From: Fodinibius sp052060035
Lineage (GTDB): Bacteria > Bacteroidota > Rhodothermia > Balneolales > Balneolaceae
Assembly (NCBI RefSeq): GCF_052060035.1
Contig: NZ_JBPOEA010000002.1
Span: forward strand, 372,001 to 436,000
Direction of reading: 5' to 3'
DNA: 64,000 nt
The translations under genes and the position numbers were made by a program. The notes under the pieces are model-generated. The model searched no databases, was not told the DNA's origin, and saw nothing but the letters and a program-made list of their open reading frames with translations. This document shows, one piece after another, positions 52,442-61,826 of the stretch. Positions within the stretch are counted from its first letter, which is position 1. Every line of letters starts with the position of its first letter.

Positions 52442-53296
52442 GTGGCTAGAAGTTCAGGTATTTCTACTCGAGAATCAGAATCTCTCGACCGCTATTTGCA
52501 GGAGATAGGAAAAGAAAAACTTATCACCCCTGAGGACGAAGTCAGGCTTGCCAAAGAGATCCAAAAAGGCAGCCAAAAAGCACTTGAAGATTTAACAAAA
52601 GCAAACCTTCGTTTTGTGGTTTCTGTTGCAAAGCAGTACCAAAATCAAGGGCTTTCTCTTGGCGACCTTATTAATGAAGGAAACCTTGGCTTGATTAAAG
52701 CCGCCAAGCGCTTTGATGAAACGCGTGGTTTTAAATTTATTTCATACGCTGTTTGGTGGATTCGCCAATCTATTTTGCAGGCACTTGCTGAGCAAAGCCG
52801 TATTGTACGTTTGCCATTGAACCGTGTAGGTGCGCTAAATAAGATTGGTAAAGAGCTTTCTAAACTGGAGCAGGAGTATGAGCGTGTCCCTTCTGCTGCC
52901 GAGCTTGCCGAAAGCCTTGATATGACCGTTTCGGAAGTGGCTGATACGCTAAAAATTTCTGGACGGCACCTTTCTGTGGATGCTCCTTTTGCACAGGGCG
53001 AAGACAACCGCCTGCTTGATGTGCTTGAAAATGAAGAAACTCCAGATCCTGATACGGATCTGATGGGAGAATCACTGAAAGTTGAAATTGAACGAGCACT
53101 TTCAAAGCTCACGAACCGAGAGGCAGAAGTAATCCGCCTTTATTTCGGAATTGGTCGGGAGCACTCATTAACACTCGAAGAAATTGGTGAGCGTTTTGAT
53201 TTAACACGTGAACGTGTCCGTCAGATTAAAGAAAAAGCTCTTCGAAAATTGCGTCACCATAACAGAAGCGCCGCACTGCGTGCGTATTTAGGTTAA
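52442..53296 (+). CDS. rpoD: Primary sigma factor RpoD
   Basis: Main RNA polymerase sigma factor, 284 residues, in the short form without region 1.1 usual in Bacteroidota. Region 1.2 begins LDRYLQEIGKEKLITPEDE, region 2 has NLRFVVSVAKQYQNQGL and FDETRGFKFISYAVWWIRQ, and region 4 has LTLEEIGERFDLTRERVRQIKEKAL. It starts with GTG at 52442, which gives the expected MARSSGIST-type N-terminus. The TAnnTTTG promoters listed here would be recognised by this protein. A strong terminator follows. Confidence 0.95.
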   Translation: MARSSGISTRESESLDRYLQEIGKEKLITPEDEVRLAKEIQKGSQKALEDLTKANLRFVVSVAKQYQNQGLSLGDLINEGNLGLIKAAKRFDETRGFKFISYAVWWIRQSILQALAEQSRIVRLPLNRVGALNKIGKELSKLEQEYERVPSAAELAESLDMTVSEVADTLKISGRHLSVDAPFAQGEDNRLLDVLENEETPDPDTDLMGESLKVEIERALSKLTNREAEVIRLYFGIGREHSLTLEEIGERFDLTRERVRQIKEKALRKLRHHNRSAALRAYLG

Positions 53297-53319
53297 AACT
53301 TATATCTATTTTAATTATT

Positions 53320-53347
53320 AAAAGCCCCGAATTTCGGGGCTTTTTTA
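53320..53347 (+). terminator. Terminator after rpoD
   Basis: AAAAGCCCCGA (53320-53330) pairs with TCGGGGCTTTT (53334-53344) with a 3-nt loop and a TTTTTT tract. Confidence 0.93.
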
Positions 53348-53410
53348 TTTGTCTAAACTTTTGATAGAATAGGAGTAGGTGGTAAATATTCCTCTGGAAG
53401 ATTCGTTTAT

Positions 53411-56278
53411 ATGAATATGAAAAAAACTATCAGTGGATTTCTGTTATTTCTTTTAGTTGCCGTTGCAGCGAAGGCACAAACATATCCTTTTCGCACGTAT
53501 TCTATCGAAAACGGATTGAGTGAAGCCGTGGTGAATACCATAACGCAAGACCAGGATGGATACTTGTGGATTGGTACTGGATACGGCTTGAATAGATTTG
53601 ACGGTATCGAATTTAATAACTATTACGTTGAAGACGGCCTGCTGAATAACAGTATCCAATCGCTTTATACCGACCGCAAGAAACAGTTATGGATCGGTAC
53701 CGACAGCGGCGTAAATGTTATGAGAAAAGATAGTATTCAAACCATCCCGGAGTTGCGGCCTCTGGAGTCGAGTTCTGTTTTATCCATTTTGGAAGACAGT
53801 CAAAATGAGTTTTGGTTTACCACCGACGGGGAGGGCGTTTGGCACTGGGATCAAAACCAAGAGCTTACCCAATATCGAGAAGTGCATGGGATGGGAAGTA
53901 ATCGCGTTCGGGATGTTCTGGAGGATGATAATGGCGTTATCTGGTTTGCTACCCGAGATGGACTTACGAAGCTTGAGGATGGTAATTTTAGAACTTTTAC
54001 TACTCAACATGGACTGCCGGATAATCGACTCCGGGATCTTGCATTGACGAAAGAAGGGACAATATGGATTGCCAGCCGGGGCGGTTTGTGTACTGTATCC
54101 GGTGAGCAAATCAGTTGTTATACCGAACAAGACGGTTTAATAAATAATCGGATTCAATCCATATCAACAGACGAAAATAATAATGTATGGCTGGGAACCG
54201 AAGAGGGGGCCAGCTACTTTTCAGACGGTGAATTTAGGAATTATTCGGTCGATGAAGGACTCTCGAATAATATTATTTATTCGACTTATTTTGATAGCGA
54301 GGACCATATATGGTTCGGTACATTTGGTGGGGGGATAAGTCTATTTTTAGGGGATCAATTTCAAAATTTTACCATTGAAGATGGCTTACCAAATAATGTC
54401 ATTACCTCAATCACTGAAGATAATAGTGGATATTTTTGGGTTTCCACTTACGGTGGAGGGATAACCAAAATAGATGGTCAAACGCTTGAGACGGTAAATG
54501 CTGCTGACGGATTGGTTGATAACAAGGTTTATACGGTACGGACCGATTCCAAGAACCGCTTGCTTATTGGCACGCGTTGGGGGTTTAGTATCTATGATTA
54601 TAACACCTTTAATAATTTTGATGAACAGGAGCTTCCGCACCGGAAAATCCGAGCAATTTTGCCTTCTGGTGATGGGGAGGATATTTTGTTGGGGACATAT
54701 GGGGAAGGCATTATCAGATATCAGGATGATGAATTCAGTCAATTTACCGAGGATGATGGGCTGGCCAATAACACGGTAATGGCGTTGGAAAGGGGAAAGG
54801 ATGGCTCTGTTTGGATCGCTACTTATGGTGGGTTGAGCCAGTTTAATGGCAACGGGTTTACCAATTACACAATTCAGGATGGGTTACCTCATAATGGTAT
54901 TTTGGATGTGTTGGTTGATAATAGTGGAGAATTATGGGTGGCTACTTTTGGGGGTGTGGCTCGTTTTACCAAGAGCGGCTTCGAATCAATAACAGTTAAG
55001 GAGGGGTTGCCCGATGAGGTATGCTATTTTATAGAACAGGATGATCGCGGTATTTTTTGGATAGGTACTAATAAGGGCGTTGTTCGATTTGATTATGAGG
55101 CTTATCAGTCCGCAGCTGAAAATAATGATACCCAAATTTTTCAACTGCTTACCACAGATCAGGGACTTACGTCTAATGAGATGAATGCCGGAGCTTCATT
55201 TAAAGACAGCCACGGACGCCTTTGGTTTGGATCGGTTGGCGGGCTTTCCGTCTTTGATCCATCAAAAGAAAAGATTATCAGTAATTCCCCTAAGGTACAT
55301 ATCGAAAATATCAGCGTTTCCGGCGAACAACTTGCAATTAAGGAGCCGCTGTATATCGGAAGTGATAATCGCAATATCACTTTTGAGTTTATTGGTATCA
55401 GCTTTGCGGCGCCTCATCAGATGAAGTACCGCTACCGGTTAAAAAATTCAGATGAAGGATGGCAAGCAACGACCCAGCGATCGGTTCGGTATTCTGCGCT
55501 CATGCCGGGCGATTATACTTTTGAGGTAAAAGCTCAGAATTTAAACGGATACTGGAGTCCTCGGGCCGCCAGTATTAGTTTTTCGGTTCAGGCTCCATTT
55601 TGGTTGCGGTGGTGGTTCGTTGCACTGATTATTATCGCTTTTACAGGGATAATCCTCTTTATTTATAATTACTATCGTGTTAAAAAGATGGTGGAAATGG
55701 AGCGCATGCGCGTGCGAATTGCCAGTGATTTGCATGATGATGTAGGATCGGCTCTGACAGAAATTGCTCTGCAGTCTGATTTTTTACAGACGATGAAGGT
55801 TTCGGATAAGCTGGAAGAATCCCTGAAACAAATTGGTGCTCAAAGTCGGCGAATTGTTACCAGCCTGGATGATATCGTATGGTCGATTGATGCCCGCAAC
55901 GATACGGTTGGTGACTTGACGGATCGCATGCAGGATTATGTTAATAATGTATTGCCCGACAGAGAAGTTTATTACGATTTTGATTGCAATATGCAGCAAC
56001 AAGTGGAGGTGTCTTTAAAAGAAAATCTTTATCTGATCTTTAAGGAAGCGATTAATAATATTGCAAAGCATTCAAATGCCGATCGTGTGGATGTTAAATT
56101 ATGTGCCGGTGGTAATAAGTTTATAATGGGTATCAAAGACGATGGCACCGAAGTTTCCGGCTCACGGCAAAGCGGGCAGGGGTTACGGAATATGAAGATG
56201 CGTGCGAAACGAATCGATGCAAAAATAACCTTTAATAACAAGAATGGTTTTGAAGTTATAGTAGAGAATCGTAACTAA
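53411..56278 (+). CDS. Sensor histidine kinase with two-bladed-propeller periplasmic domain
   Basis: The 955-residue protein has a signal peptide (1-22, ends AKAQ), then about 14 Reg_prop repeats of the type GLPNNxIxSIxEDxxGxxWxGTxGG forming beta-propellers, a Y_Y_Y domain (about 640-720), one membrane helix (about 730-752) and a HisKA_3 kinase with the phospho-His at 775 (SDLHDDVGS). The ATPase domain ends with GLRNMKMRAKRI. This is the HTCS-like sensor layout without the fused receiver and AraC parts. The response regulator is encoded 39 nt downstream. The ligand is unknown; similar sensors often detect sugars or cell-envelope signals. Confidence 0.93.
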   Translation: MNMKKTISGFLLFLLVAVAAKAQTYPFRTYSIENGLSEAVVNTITQDQDGYLWIGTGYGLNRFDGIEFNNYYVEDGLLNNSIQSLYTDRKKQLWIGTDSGVNVMRKDSIQTIPELRPLESSSVLSILEDSQNEFWFTTDGEGVWHWDQNQELTQYREVHGMGSNRVRDVLEDDNGVIWFATRDGLTKLEDGNFRTFTTQHGLPDNRLRDLALTKEGTIWIASRGGLCTVSGEQISCYTEQDGLINNRIQSISTDENNNVWLGTEEGASYFSDGEFRNYSVDEGLSNNIIYSTYFDSEDHIWFGTFGGGISLFLGDQFQNFTIEDGLPNNVITSITEDNSGYFWVSTYGGGITKIDGQTLETVNAADGLVDNKVYTVRTDSKNRLLIGTRWGFSIYDYNTFNNFDEQELPHRKIRAILPSGDGEDILLGTYGEGIIRYQDDEFSQFTEDDGLANNTVMALERGKDGSVWIATYGGLSQFNGNGFTNYTIQDGLPHNGILDVLVDNSGELWVATFGGVARFTKSGFESITVKEGLPDEVCYFIEQDDRGIFWIGTNKGVVRFDYEAYQSAAENNDTQIFQLLTTDQGLTSNEMNAGASFKDSHGRLWFGSVGGLSVFDPSKEKIISNSPKVHIENISVSGEQLAIKEPLYIGSDNRNITFEFIGISFAAPHQMKYRYRLKNSDEGWQATTQRSVRYSALMPGDYTFEVKAQNLNGYWSPRAASISFSVQAPFWLRWWFVALIIIAFTGIILFIYNYYRVKKMVEMERMRVRIASDLHDDVGSALTEIALQSDFLQTMKVSDKLEESLKQIGAQSRRIVTSLDDIVWSIDARNDTVGDLTDRMQDYVNNVLPDREVYYDFDCNMQQQVEVSLKENLYLIFKEAINNIAKHSNADRVDVKLCAGGNKFIMGIKDDGTEVSGSRQSGQGLRNMKMRAKRIDAKITFNNKNGFEVIVENRN

Positions 56279-56317
56279 TTAGTATAGATGTAGTCCTAAA
56301 TGTAAATCCACACGATA

Positions 56318-56953
56318 ATGTCACCAGTAGTAGGAATTGTTGAAGACAACAAAAAGATACGGGATTTAATACAGCGCTACCTGGATATGCAGGAGGAACT
56401 TTCATGTCCTGTTGCGGTGGATTCCGTAGAAGAGATGCTGGAGTATTTGGATGACCATCCGGCGCCGGATGTTATACTGATGGATATTCAATTACCTGGC
56501 ATGTCAGGCATTAAGGGCATTAGTTTGATCAAAGAGAAGTATGAGGGTGTTGAGATCATTATGCTGACGGTATATCACGATTCTCACAAAATATTTAATG
56601 CTTTACGGGCCGGAGCCTCGGGATATCTGTTGAAACATACCTCTTTGCCAGAGATTAAAGAGTCGGTTTTAAAATTGGTTGATGGTGGAGCGCCTATGTC
56701 TCCTCAGATTGCCCGTAAAGTAATTAACCACTTCCGGGAAAATGCTCCTAAAAAGAATGCTGATTCAGATCTAACACCACGGGAGCATGACATCGTAAAT
56801 GGTCTTGTAGATGGATTAAGCTATAAAATGATAGCTGACCGTTACGATATCTCTATTGATACGGTTCGTGCACATATCCGTAATATTTACAAGAAGCTGC
56901 ACGTTAACTCTAAAGCAGAAGTTATTGCCAAGTCACTAAAGGGAGAAATTTAA
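56318..56953 (+). CDS. NarL/LuxR-family response regulator
   Basis: Partner of the upstream kinase. Receiver domain 1-125 with phospho-acceptor Asp56 in VILMDIQLPGMSG, conserved Thr in LTVYHD and Lys in YLLKHTS. The C-terminal LuxR-type helix-turn-helix (about 150-211) has LTPREHDIVNGLVDGLSYKMIA and DTVRAHIRNIYKKLHV. The length of 211 residues is standard. A weak 7-bp dyad (56939-56945 with 56957-56963) spans the stop codon. It might control the lipoprotein and barrel genes downstream, but no shared site is evident. Confidence 0.94.
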   Translation: MSPVVGIVEDNKKIRDLIQRYLDMQEELSCPVAVDSVEEMLEYLDDHPAPDVILMDIQLPGMSGIKGISLIKEKYEGVEIIMLTVYHDSHKIFNALRAGASGYLLKHTSLPEIKESVLKLVDGGAPMSPQIARKVINHFRENAPKKNADSDLTPREHDIVNGLVDGLSYKMIADRYDISIDTVRAHIRNIYKKLHVNSKAEVIAKSLKGEI

Positions 56954-57055
56954 CACCTCCCTTCGCATGAATATGTGATTGTTAATTAAGTTATTGTTTG
57001 ATAAAATAATAATAGAAAATATCTGGAGTGCAAGATTACCCTGCTGAAATTTAAT

Positions 57056-58324
57056 ATGGAGACCGTTATGAAACTGTTTAAAACATTGATAATTACGCTG
57101 ATGTCACTCCTTTTAACCGGATGCTATACACAGCTTCAGTATAGCCAGACCATGAAAAAGGTTACAGATAAAAAACAAACAAGCGATACTCCTGTGTACT
57201 CCTGGAGTGGTGAAGAGAAAGCGGAAAAACCGGTCCAAAAAGAAGGCGATCAGCAGCAGTATGCAGAAGATGAAACAGAGGGCGAAGAGTATATTCCTTT
57301 GTACTACAAGGATTATGAATATACTTCGAAGTATGGTGATACCTACAACATAAATAACTATTATGGGTCCGATTGGTACAGCTATAATTATTATCGTCCG
57401 TATCCCATGTATAGATCATTTTATTACGATCGGTGGTTGTATAGAAACCATTTCGGACACTGGTATAATCAACCACGATTTGGCTTTTCTCTCACTATAG
57501 GATGGGGAAGCCCTTATTACTACCGCGGTTTTTACGATCCATTTTTTGATCCCTATTTTGATTATCACTGGTATGGCTACTACAGTCCATACGCCTTTAA
57601 TTACAATTACTTCTACCGCAATTCGGGATATGGATTCGGGTACTGGCCGGATCGTAAAAAATCAGACCAAAATGTGCGATATGGTCCTCGAACAATTGGT
57701 ACGAACAGAGTAAACACTGATAGCAACCGTTCAAGAACGATGAATAGCGATCGATCAGCAGCAGTGACCAATCGAACATCATCAACGGTGCGCACTCGGT
57801 CGGTAGGTACCACTCGAACGCGCGGTACTTCCAGCAGCTCAACTGTTAAGCGCACAAAAAGAAATGATAGCAGTTCCTCTACCCGCATTCGAGCAAGAGG
57901 GCAAGATCAAACCGATAACAACCGGGTAGATCGGTATGAATATCGCAGCAGAGATAACGAGCTGCCACTTGTTATTGATGAAAAGCAGTTAGAGCAGATT
58001 CGGACTCGTATTAACAGTGATCGAAATGGAACCATAAACCGATCACGGTTAAACAGTAGCAGTGACCGAACCCCTACGTTTTTTAATAGAATGAGGAGCT
58101 TTTTTCAGCAAAATACAGGGAGAATTTCAAATGGTAAGAGCAGCGGACGTACATTGCGAACCCGAAGTACTTCTCCATCTACGAGCAGTAGTAATCGAAG
58201 TTCTGTAACAAAGAGCAAATCCTCATCATCCAGCAAGGCACGTTCCCGAGGTAGTAGCTCATCATCTCGAAGTCGAAGTGATAGTGGCAGCTCGTCGAGT
58301 TCAGAGAGAAGTCGCGGGAACTAA
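57056..58324 (+). CDS. Low-complexity lipoprotein with Tyr-rich core and Arg/Ser-rich tail
   Basis: No family recognised. The signal peptide ends LLLTGC, so it is a lipoprotein. The mature protein has an acidic linker to about residue 85, a core (about 85-205) extremely rich in Tyr, Phe, Trp, Gly and Asp (for example PYYYRGFYDPFFDPYFDYHW), then a basic, disordered-looking tail (205-422) of Arg, Ser, Thr and Asn ending in Ser-Arg repeats. The in-frame ATG at 57068 (MKLFKTLI) may be the real start, since lipoprotein signals start with Met-Lys. A structural, adhesive or nucleic-acid-binding surface role is possible; nothing proves it. Confidence 0.7.
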   Translation: METVMKLFKTLIITLMSLLLTGCYTQLQYSQTMKKVTDKKQTSDTPVYSWSGEEKAEKPVQKEGDQQQYAEDETEGEEYIPLYYKDYEYTSKYGDTYNINNYYGSDWYSYNYYRPYPMYRSFYYDRWLYRNHFGHWYNQPRFGFSLTIGWGSPYYYRGFYDPFFDPYFDYHWYGYYSPYAFNYNYFYRNSGYGFGYWPDRKKSDQNVRYGPRTIGTNRVNTDSNRSRTMNSDRSAAVTNRTSSTVRTRSVGTTRTRGTSSSSTVKRTKRNDSSSSTRIRARGQDQTDNNRVDRYEYRSRDNELPLVIDEKQLEQIRTRINSDRNGTINRSRLNSSSDRTPTFFNRMRSFFQQNTGRISNGKSSGRTLRTRSTSPSTSSSNRSSVTKSKSSSSSKARSRGSSSSSRSRSDSGSSSSSERSRGN

Positions 58325-58365
58325 CAGATAAACGATGGCTACATTCCAATCTAACTCTTTAATTC

Positions 58366-59856
58366 ATGAAGGATAGACGTATGTCAAAAAAAGGTATTCT
58401 GTTACTTATTGCAGCGCTCATTGTTTCGGTTACACAGGTTAATGCCCAGAGTGCAGATGATGTGCTGCGATATAGCTTGGAGTATCCCTCGTACGATCCC
58501 ATCAGCTTGGTTGTGCCGGGGGTAAGCCATGCCACAGGATTTGGAGCGTATCAGGAAAACCCGGCTACTATGGCGCTGTTTGATGAAAGCTTTCTCTCGA
58601 TGGGATTGAGCAGTCGCTTTCTTGATGAAACGGGCACATATTTGGGTAATACCTCTGACTACTCCGATAATCAAACCGGCATTGGCGACTTGGGGTTGGT
58701 TTATAAAGTGCCTACCACGCGAGGCAGTTTGGTGGTAGGAGGGGGATACAGCCAAACAACGGATTTTAATCGAGCACTTTCAGCTTCGGGTAGAAATGAA
58801 CGTTCTACCATTACTGATTTTTACAATACGACGGCTGATGATAGTCTCTTTTTTGCTGCGTTTGATACTTATGCGGTCGATTTTGCGACTACGGACAGCT
58901 CCTATGCTGAGACTTCTTCCATATTTAGAATTGGATTCCCGCAGTATCCCGGTATCAATCAGGATATGGAACTAACCGAGCGGGGCAAAACAGGTGAGTA
59001 CTCGCTGTTTTTATCCACCGAGCTATTAAAAAATTTCTATGTCGGTGGTTCCATTGGTTATTACAGTGGATCATATACCTATCGAAGAGAGTTTTTAGAG
59101 TCTGATCGGGAAAATGATTATAACGCAACTTTTATTGATTCAGACGGTGATGGTACACCCGATACTGATATCGATAATATTTTAAGTGTCGATAGGATTG
59201 ACACCGAAATCCAGGCATTTAGCGCTCGACTGGGAATTATATATGAGCCTACACCTGATTTTAAACTGGCTGCCAGTTATGAGTTTCCCTCTAAGCTTTT
59301 TATTGATGAGGAATTTAACACCCAAATAACGACCACTTTTGACAATACCATCCAATTTTCTGATGAAGCGCCCGGAGCTTTTTCATATACTATAACACGT
59401 CCCCAGCGAATTAAAGCAGGAGTAACATTTACAGGCATACCAAAGCTTACGGTTTCGGGATCGGCAGAGGCAATTTCTTATTCAGATGCAGAGATCAACT
59501 TTGATGAGATAAATCTCAATCCTCTTGAAAATGATATTAACGGTACTGTTCAATCTACATTTAATGATGTTATAAACCTGAGAAGTGGTTTGGAATATAA
59601 GGTGAATGACTTATTTACCGGTCGATTTGGATATGCCTATTTCCCCAGTCCGCAGGATGGAGCAAATAGCGTCCGCCAGTTTATTAGCGGGGGATTTAGC
59701 GCCGAATTAACAAAGGGCCTTATGTTTGATTTTGGGCTTCAGTACAGCTTCTGGGATGATCAAAATGCGCTTTACTCAACGCCTGATGTTACCGAAGTTG
59801 TTGATGAGCAGGTAACCCGTCTCAACGTAATGGCGGGCCTTAGAATGGCGCTGTAA
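58366..59856 (+). CDS. Outer-membrane beta-barrel protein (OmpP1/FadL-like)
   Basis: The 496-residue protein has a signal peptide (ends VNAQ at about 27-28) and many amphipathic strands with alternating aromatics, ending with a barrel strand RLNVMAGLRMAL. An N-terminal region with ENPATMAL resembles the NPA motif of FadL/OmpP1 hydrophobic-compound transporters. It contains an EF-hand-like loop, DSDGDGTPDTDID, which could bind calcium. It begins 41 nt after the lipoprotein gene, so the two may form one unit. Ligand unknown. Confidence 0.7.
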   Translation: MKDRRMSKKGILLLIAALIVSVTQVNAQSADDVLRYSLEYPSYDPISLVVPGVSHATGFGAYQENPATMALFDESFLSMGLSSRFLDETGTYLGNTSDYSDNQTGIGDLGLVYKVPTTRGSLVVGGGYSQTTDFNRALSASGRNERSTITDFYNTTADDSLFFAAFDTYAVDFATTDSSYAETSSIFRIGFPQYPGINQDMELTERGKTGEYSLFLSTELLKNFYVGGSIGYYSGSYTYRREFLESDRENDYNATFIDSDGDGTPDTDIDNILSVDRIDTEIQAFSARLGIIYEPTPDFKLAASYEFPSKLFIDEEFNTQITTTFDNTIQFSDEAPGAFSYTITRPQRIKAGVTFTGIPKLTVSGSAEAISYSDAEINFDEINLNPLENDINGTVQSTFNDVINLRSGLEYKVNDLFTGRFGYAYFPSPQDGANSVRQFISGGFSAELTKGLMFDFGLQYSFWDDQNALYSTPDVTEVVDEQVTRLNVMAGLRMAL

Positions 59857-59859
59857 AAT

Positions 59860-60885
59860 TTATTTCCTGGTGGTGACTACAGATTTTGAGGGGGTTGTAA
59901 TGTCGAATTTAGCCCAAACTGGAAGATGATCTGATGTGGTATTGCCATAGTCTTCGATATACGAACGCGGATCATGAATTGCAGTGCTGTTTTGCACATG
60001 CTCATCGAAAAGTTCATCACTGATGGTAATGTGATCGATAATATCCTCATAGTTAATCGAAGCTGATTCTCCGGCATCAGAGAGTACTTTTGTTATTACC
60101 TCAAAATTATCAATGTCTTTAACAAATTTATCATATGGCGTTTCTTGGTACACTCTGTCGTTATTCTCCTCTACATAATAAATTGATTGGTCAACATCAT
60201 CATTGTAATCTCCCATTAGTATAATATTGGCATCCGATTTATTATCCTTTAAATAATAGTAAAGTCCCTCGGCAGCTTTTTGACGTCGTTCATAGGATTC
60301 AGCATAATTGCTTGTATTGGCTTTCCCGTGAATTACAACCGCATAAAATTCCCGGGTCGTATTTTCATACGTGTAATTAAAACGAAAAAATAGGGGAGTA
60401 CGTCCACTGGCCCAATAGTATGACCAATCATTTTGATATTCCGGTCTTACATCATTAATTGGCCCTGCTTCCAATGAGTCAATAGCGTTTGTATTGTAAA
60501 CAAAGGCCATATCTTGATCTCTTGGCACGTGGCTGGCCGTAAAACCACTATATCCATCCATAAATTGTACAATATTGTCGAGTGCACCTTGGTTGGCAAC
60601 CTCCTGAAAGGCAAACAGGTCAGCATCCAAGGAGTCAATAACTTTGACAATATTCTGCGTTTGTAACTCTTGGTTTGTCGGGCCACTGAAACCCGATCCA
60701 TACCACTCAAGATTCCATGTCACCGTTTCGAGCACTCCATCAGTTGGAACAGAATCGTTCTGTTCAATTTGTTCTTGCTGCTCCTCACCGGTATCTCTTT
60801 CCGGTTGATAAGAAGTACCACACGATGACAAAAAAAGAAGCAATGCAGTAAGGAAGTAGGAAAACTTATGAAATGGGGAATTCAT
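59860..60885 (-). CDS. Endonuclease/exonuclease/phosphatase-fold lipoprotein
   Basis: Lipoprotein signal (LLLFLSSC, Cys22), a short acidic Gln/Glu linker, then an EEP (DNase I-like) domain: TWNLEWYG with the metal Asn, FQEV with the catalytic Glu, VIHGKA with His, GDYNDD and the C-terminal TSDHLPV. All active-site positions are kept. Substrate could be extracellular DNA, a phosphoester or lipid headgroup. At 341 residues it is typical. Its end is 3 nt from the convergent barrel gene, and the gene is followed by no terminator; it is 6 nt downstream of the Usp gene, so they are co-transcribed. Confidence 0.85.
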   Translation of the reverse strand: MNSPFHKFSYFLTALLLFLSSCGTSYQPERDTGEEQQEQIEQNDSVPTDGVLETVTWNLEWYGSGFSGPTNQELQTQNIVKVIDSLDADLFAFQEVANQGALDNIVQFMDGYSGFTASHVPRDQDMAFVYNTNAIDSLEAGPINDVRPEYQNDWSYYWASGRTPLFFRFNYTYENTTREFYAVVIHGKANTSNYAESYERRQKAAEGLYYYLKDNKSDANIILMGDYNDDVDQSIYYVEENNDRVYQETPYDKFVKDIDNFEVITKVLSDAGESASINYEDIIDHITISDELFDEHVQNSTAIHDPRSYIEDYGNTTSDHLPVWAKFDITTPSKSVVTTRK

Positions 60886-60891
60886 TTAAAG

Positions 60892-61773
60892 TTAGTTATT
60901 GGCTTTGGGATTCACGCTCAGTACAGGACTTTTCACGTGTCGGGCAACATTTGCCGTTGTACTGCCCACCATTAAATAGTCGATGCCGGTGCGGCCGACA
61001 GTGGACATCACAATAAGATCGTGGGGGTTATCAAGATTATACTTTAAGATAGCCTCATGCGGGGTATCTTCTGAGATAATCAGTTTTGTCTGGAGCAGGT
61101 CGCCCAATTGGTGCATCTCTTCTTTAGCTAAAACCTTGAGCCGCTGTTCCCGCAATTGTTTTTTGGATTCAGCGGGTTCATCTTCATGCTGAGGATCGAA
61201 CGGCATTACGTTAACCATCTCAAGCTTGGCATTGGCTTTTTTGGCAATTTCCATAGCCACCGGAAAGGCCTGTTTGGAGTGATCTGAGAAATCAGTTGTC
61301 ACCATGATACGATCTAAATTGCTGAGTTCTCGCTCCTCATTGACAATTAAAACAGGAACATGGGACAGGCGGAGCACCTTTTCGGAAACGGAGCCAAGGA
61401 AAAATCGAGAGAACCCGGTACGTCCATGGGTCGTCATTACAATCATGTCAAAATCTTCGGATTCTTCCACAATAGATTGCGCCGGATTACCGATAGATAC
61501 CAAGGGTTCGGCAAGCAAGGCCGAATCAATTTCTTCATTGGCCAGTTCTGCAAGACGTTCATGCAGTGCTTGTTCGATTTCATCAAAATCTTCCATGGCA
61601 GAAGTACCCATTCCAAACATATAGGGCCCGCCGTCAACTTCATTAAGCGGTAAGTAAGAATGAAAAGGAGTAATGCTCCCATTAAATAATTCAGCCATTT
61701 TCTCGGCGGATTGAAGGGCCTTTGATCCGAGATCAGAAAAGTCGAGGGGCACAAGTATTTTGATGTTTTCCAT
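60892..61773 (-). CDS. Tandem universal stress protein (UspA family)
   Basis: Cytoplasmic ATP-binding stress protein of 293 residues with two Usp domains. Both carry the ATP motif Gly-x2-Gly-x9-Gly-Ser: HGRTGFSRFFLGS in the first half and VGRTGIDYLMVGS in the second. Each domain ends in a PVLxVN strand. Met1 is followed by ENIKILVPLDFSD, the typical first strand. Usp proteins respond to starvation or energy limitation; the client is unknown. Confidence 0.92.
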   Translation of the reverse strand: MENIKILVPLDFSDLGSKALQSAEKMAELFNGSITPFHSYLPLNEVDGGPYMFGMGTSAMEDFDEIEQALHERLAELANEEIDSALLAEPLVSIGNPAQSIVEESEDFDMIVMTTHGRTGFSRFFLGSVSEKVLRLSHVPVLIVNEERELSNLDRIMVTTDFSDHSKQAFPVAMEIAKKANAKLEMVNVMPFDPQHEDEPAESKKQLREQRLKVLAKEEMHQLGDLLQTKLIISEDTPHEAILKYNLDNPHDLIVMSTVGRTGIDYLMVGSTTANVARHVKSPVLSVNPKANN

Positions 61774-61826
61774 GATGGTAATGTTTAATTAAGGCTTTAT
61801 TTAAAATACAAAAATATCTTTTTATC

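Noticed and set aside
57600..58324. Possible tandem repeat or CRISPR-like array in the Ser/Arg-rich tail
   Set aside because: The repeats are only at the level of codons for Ser and Arg, with irregular spacing; there are no conserved direct repeats with unique spacers.
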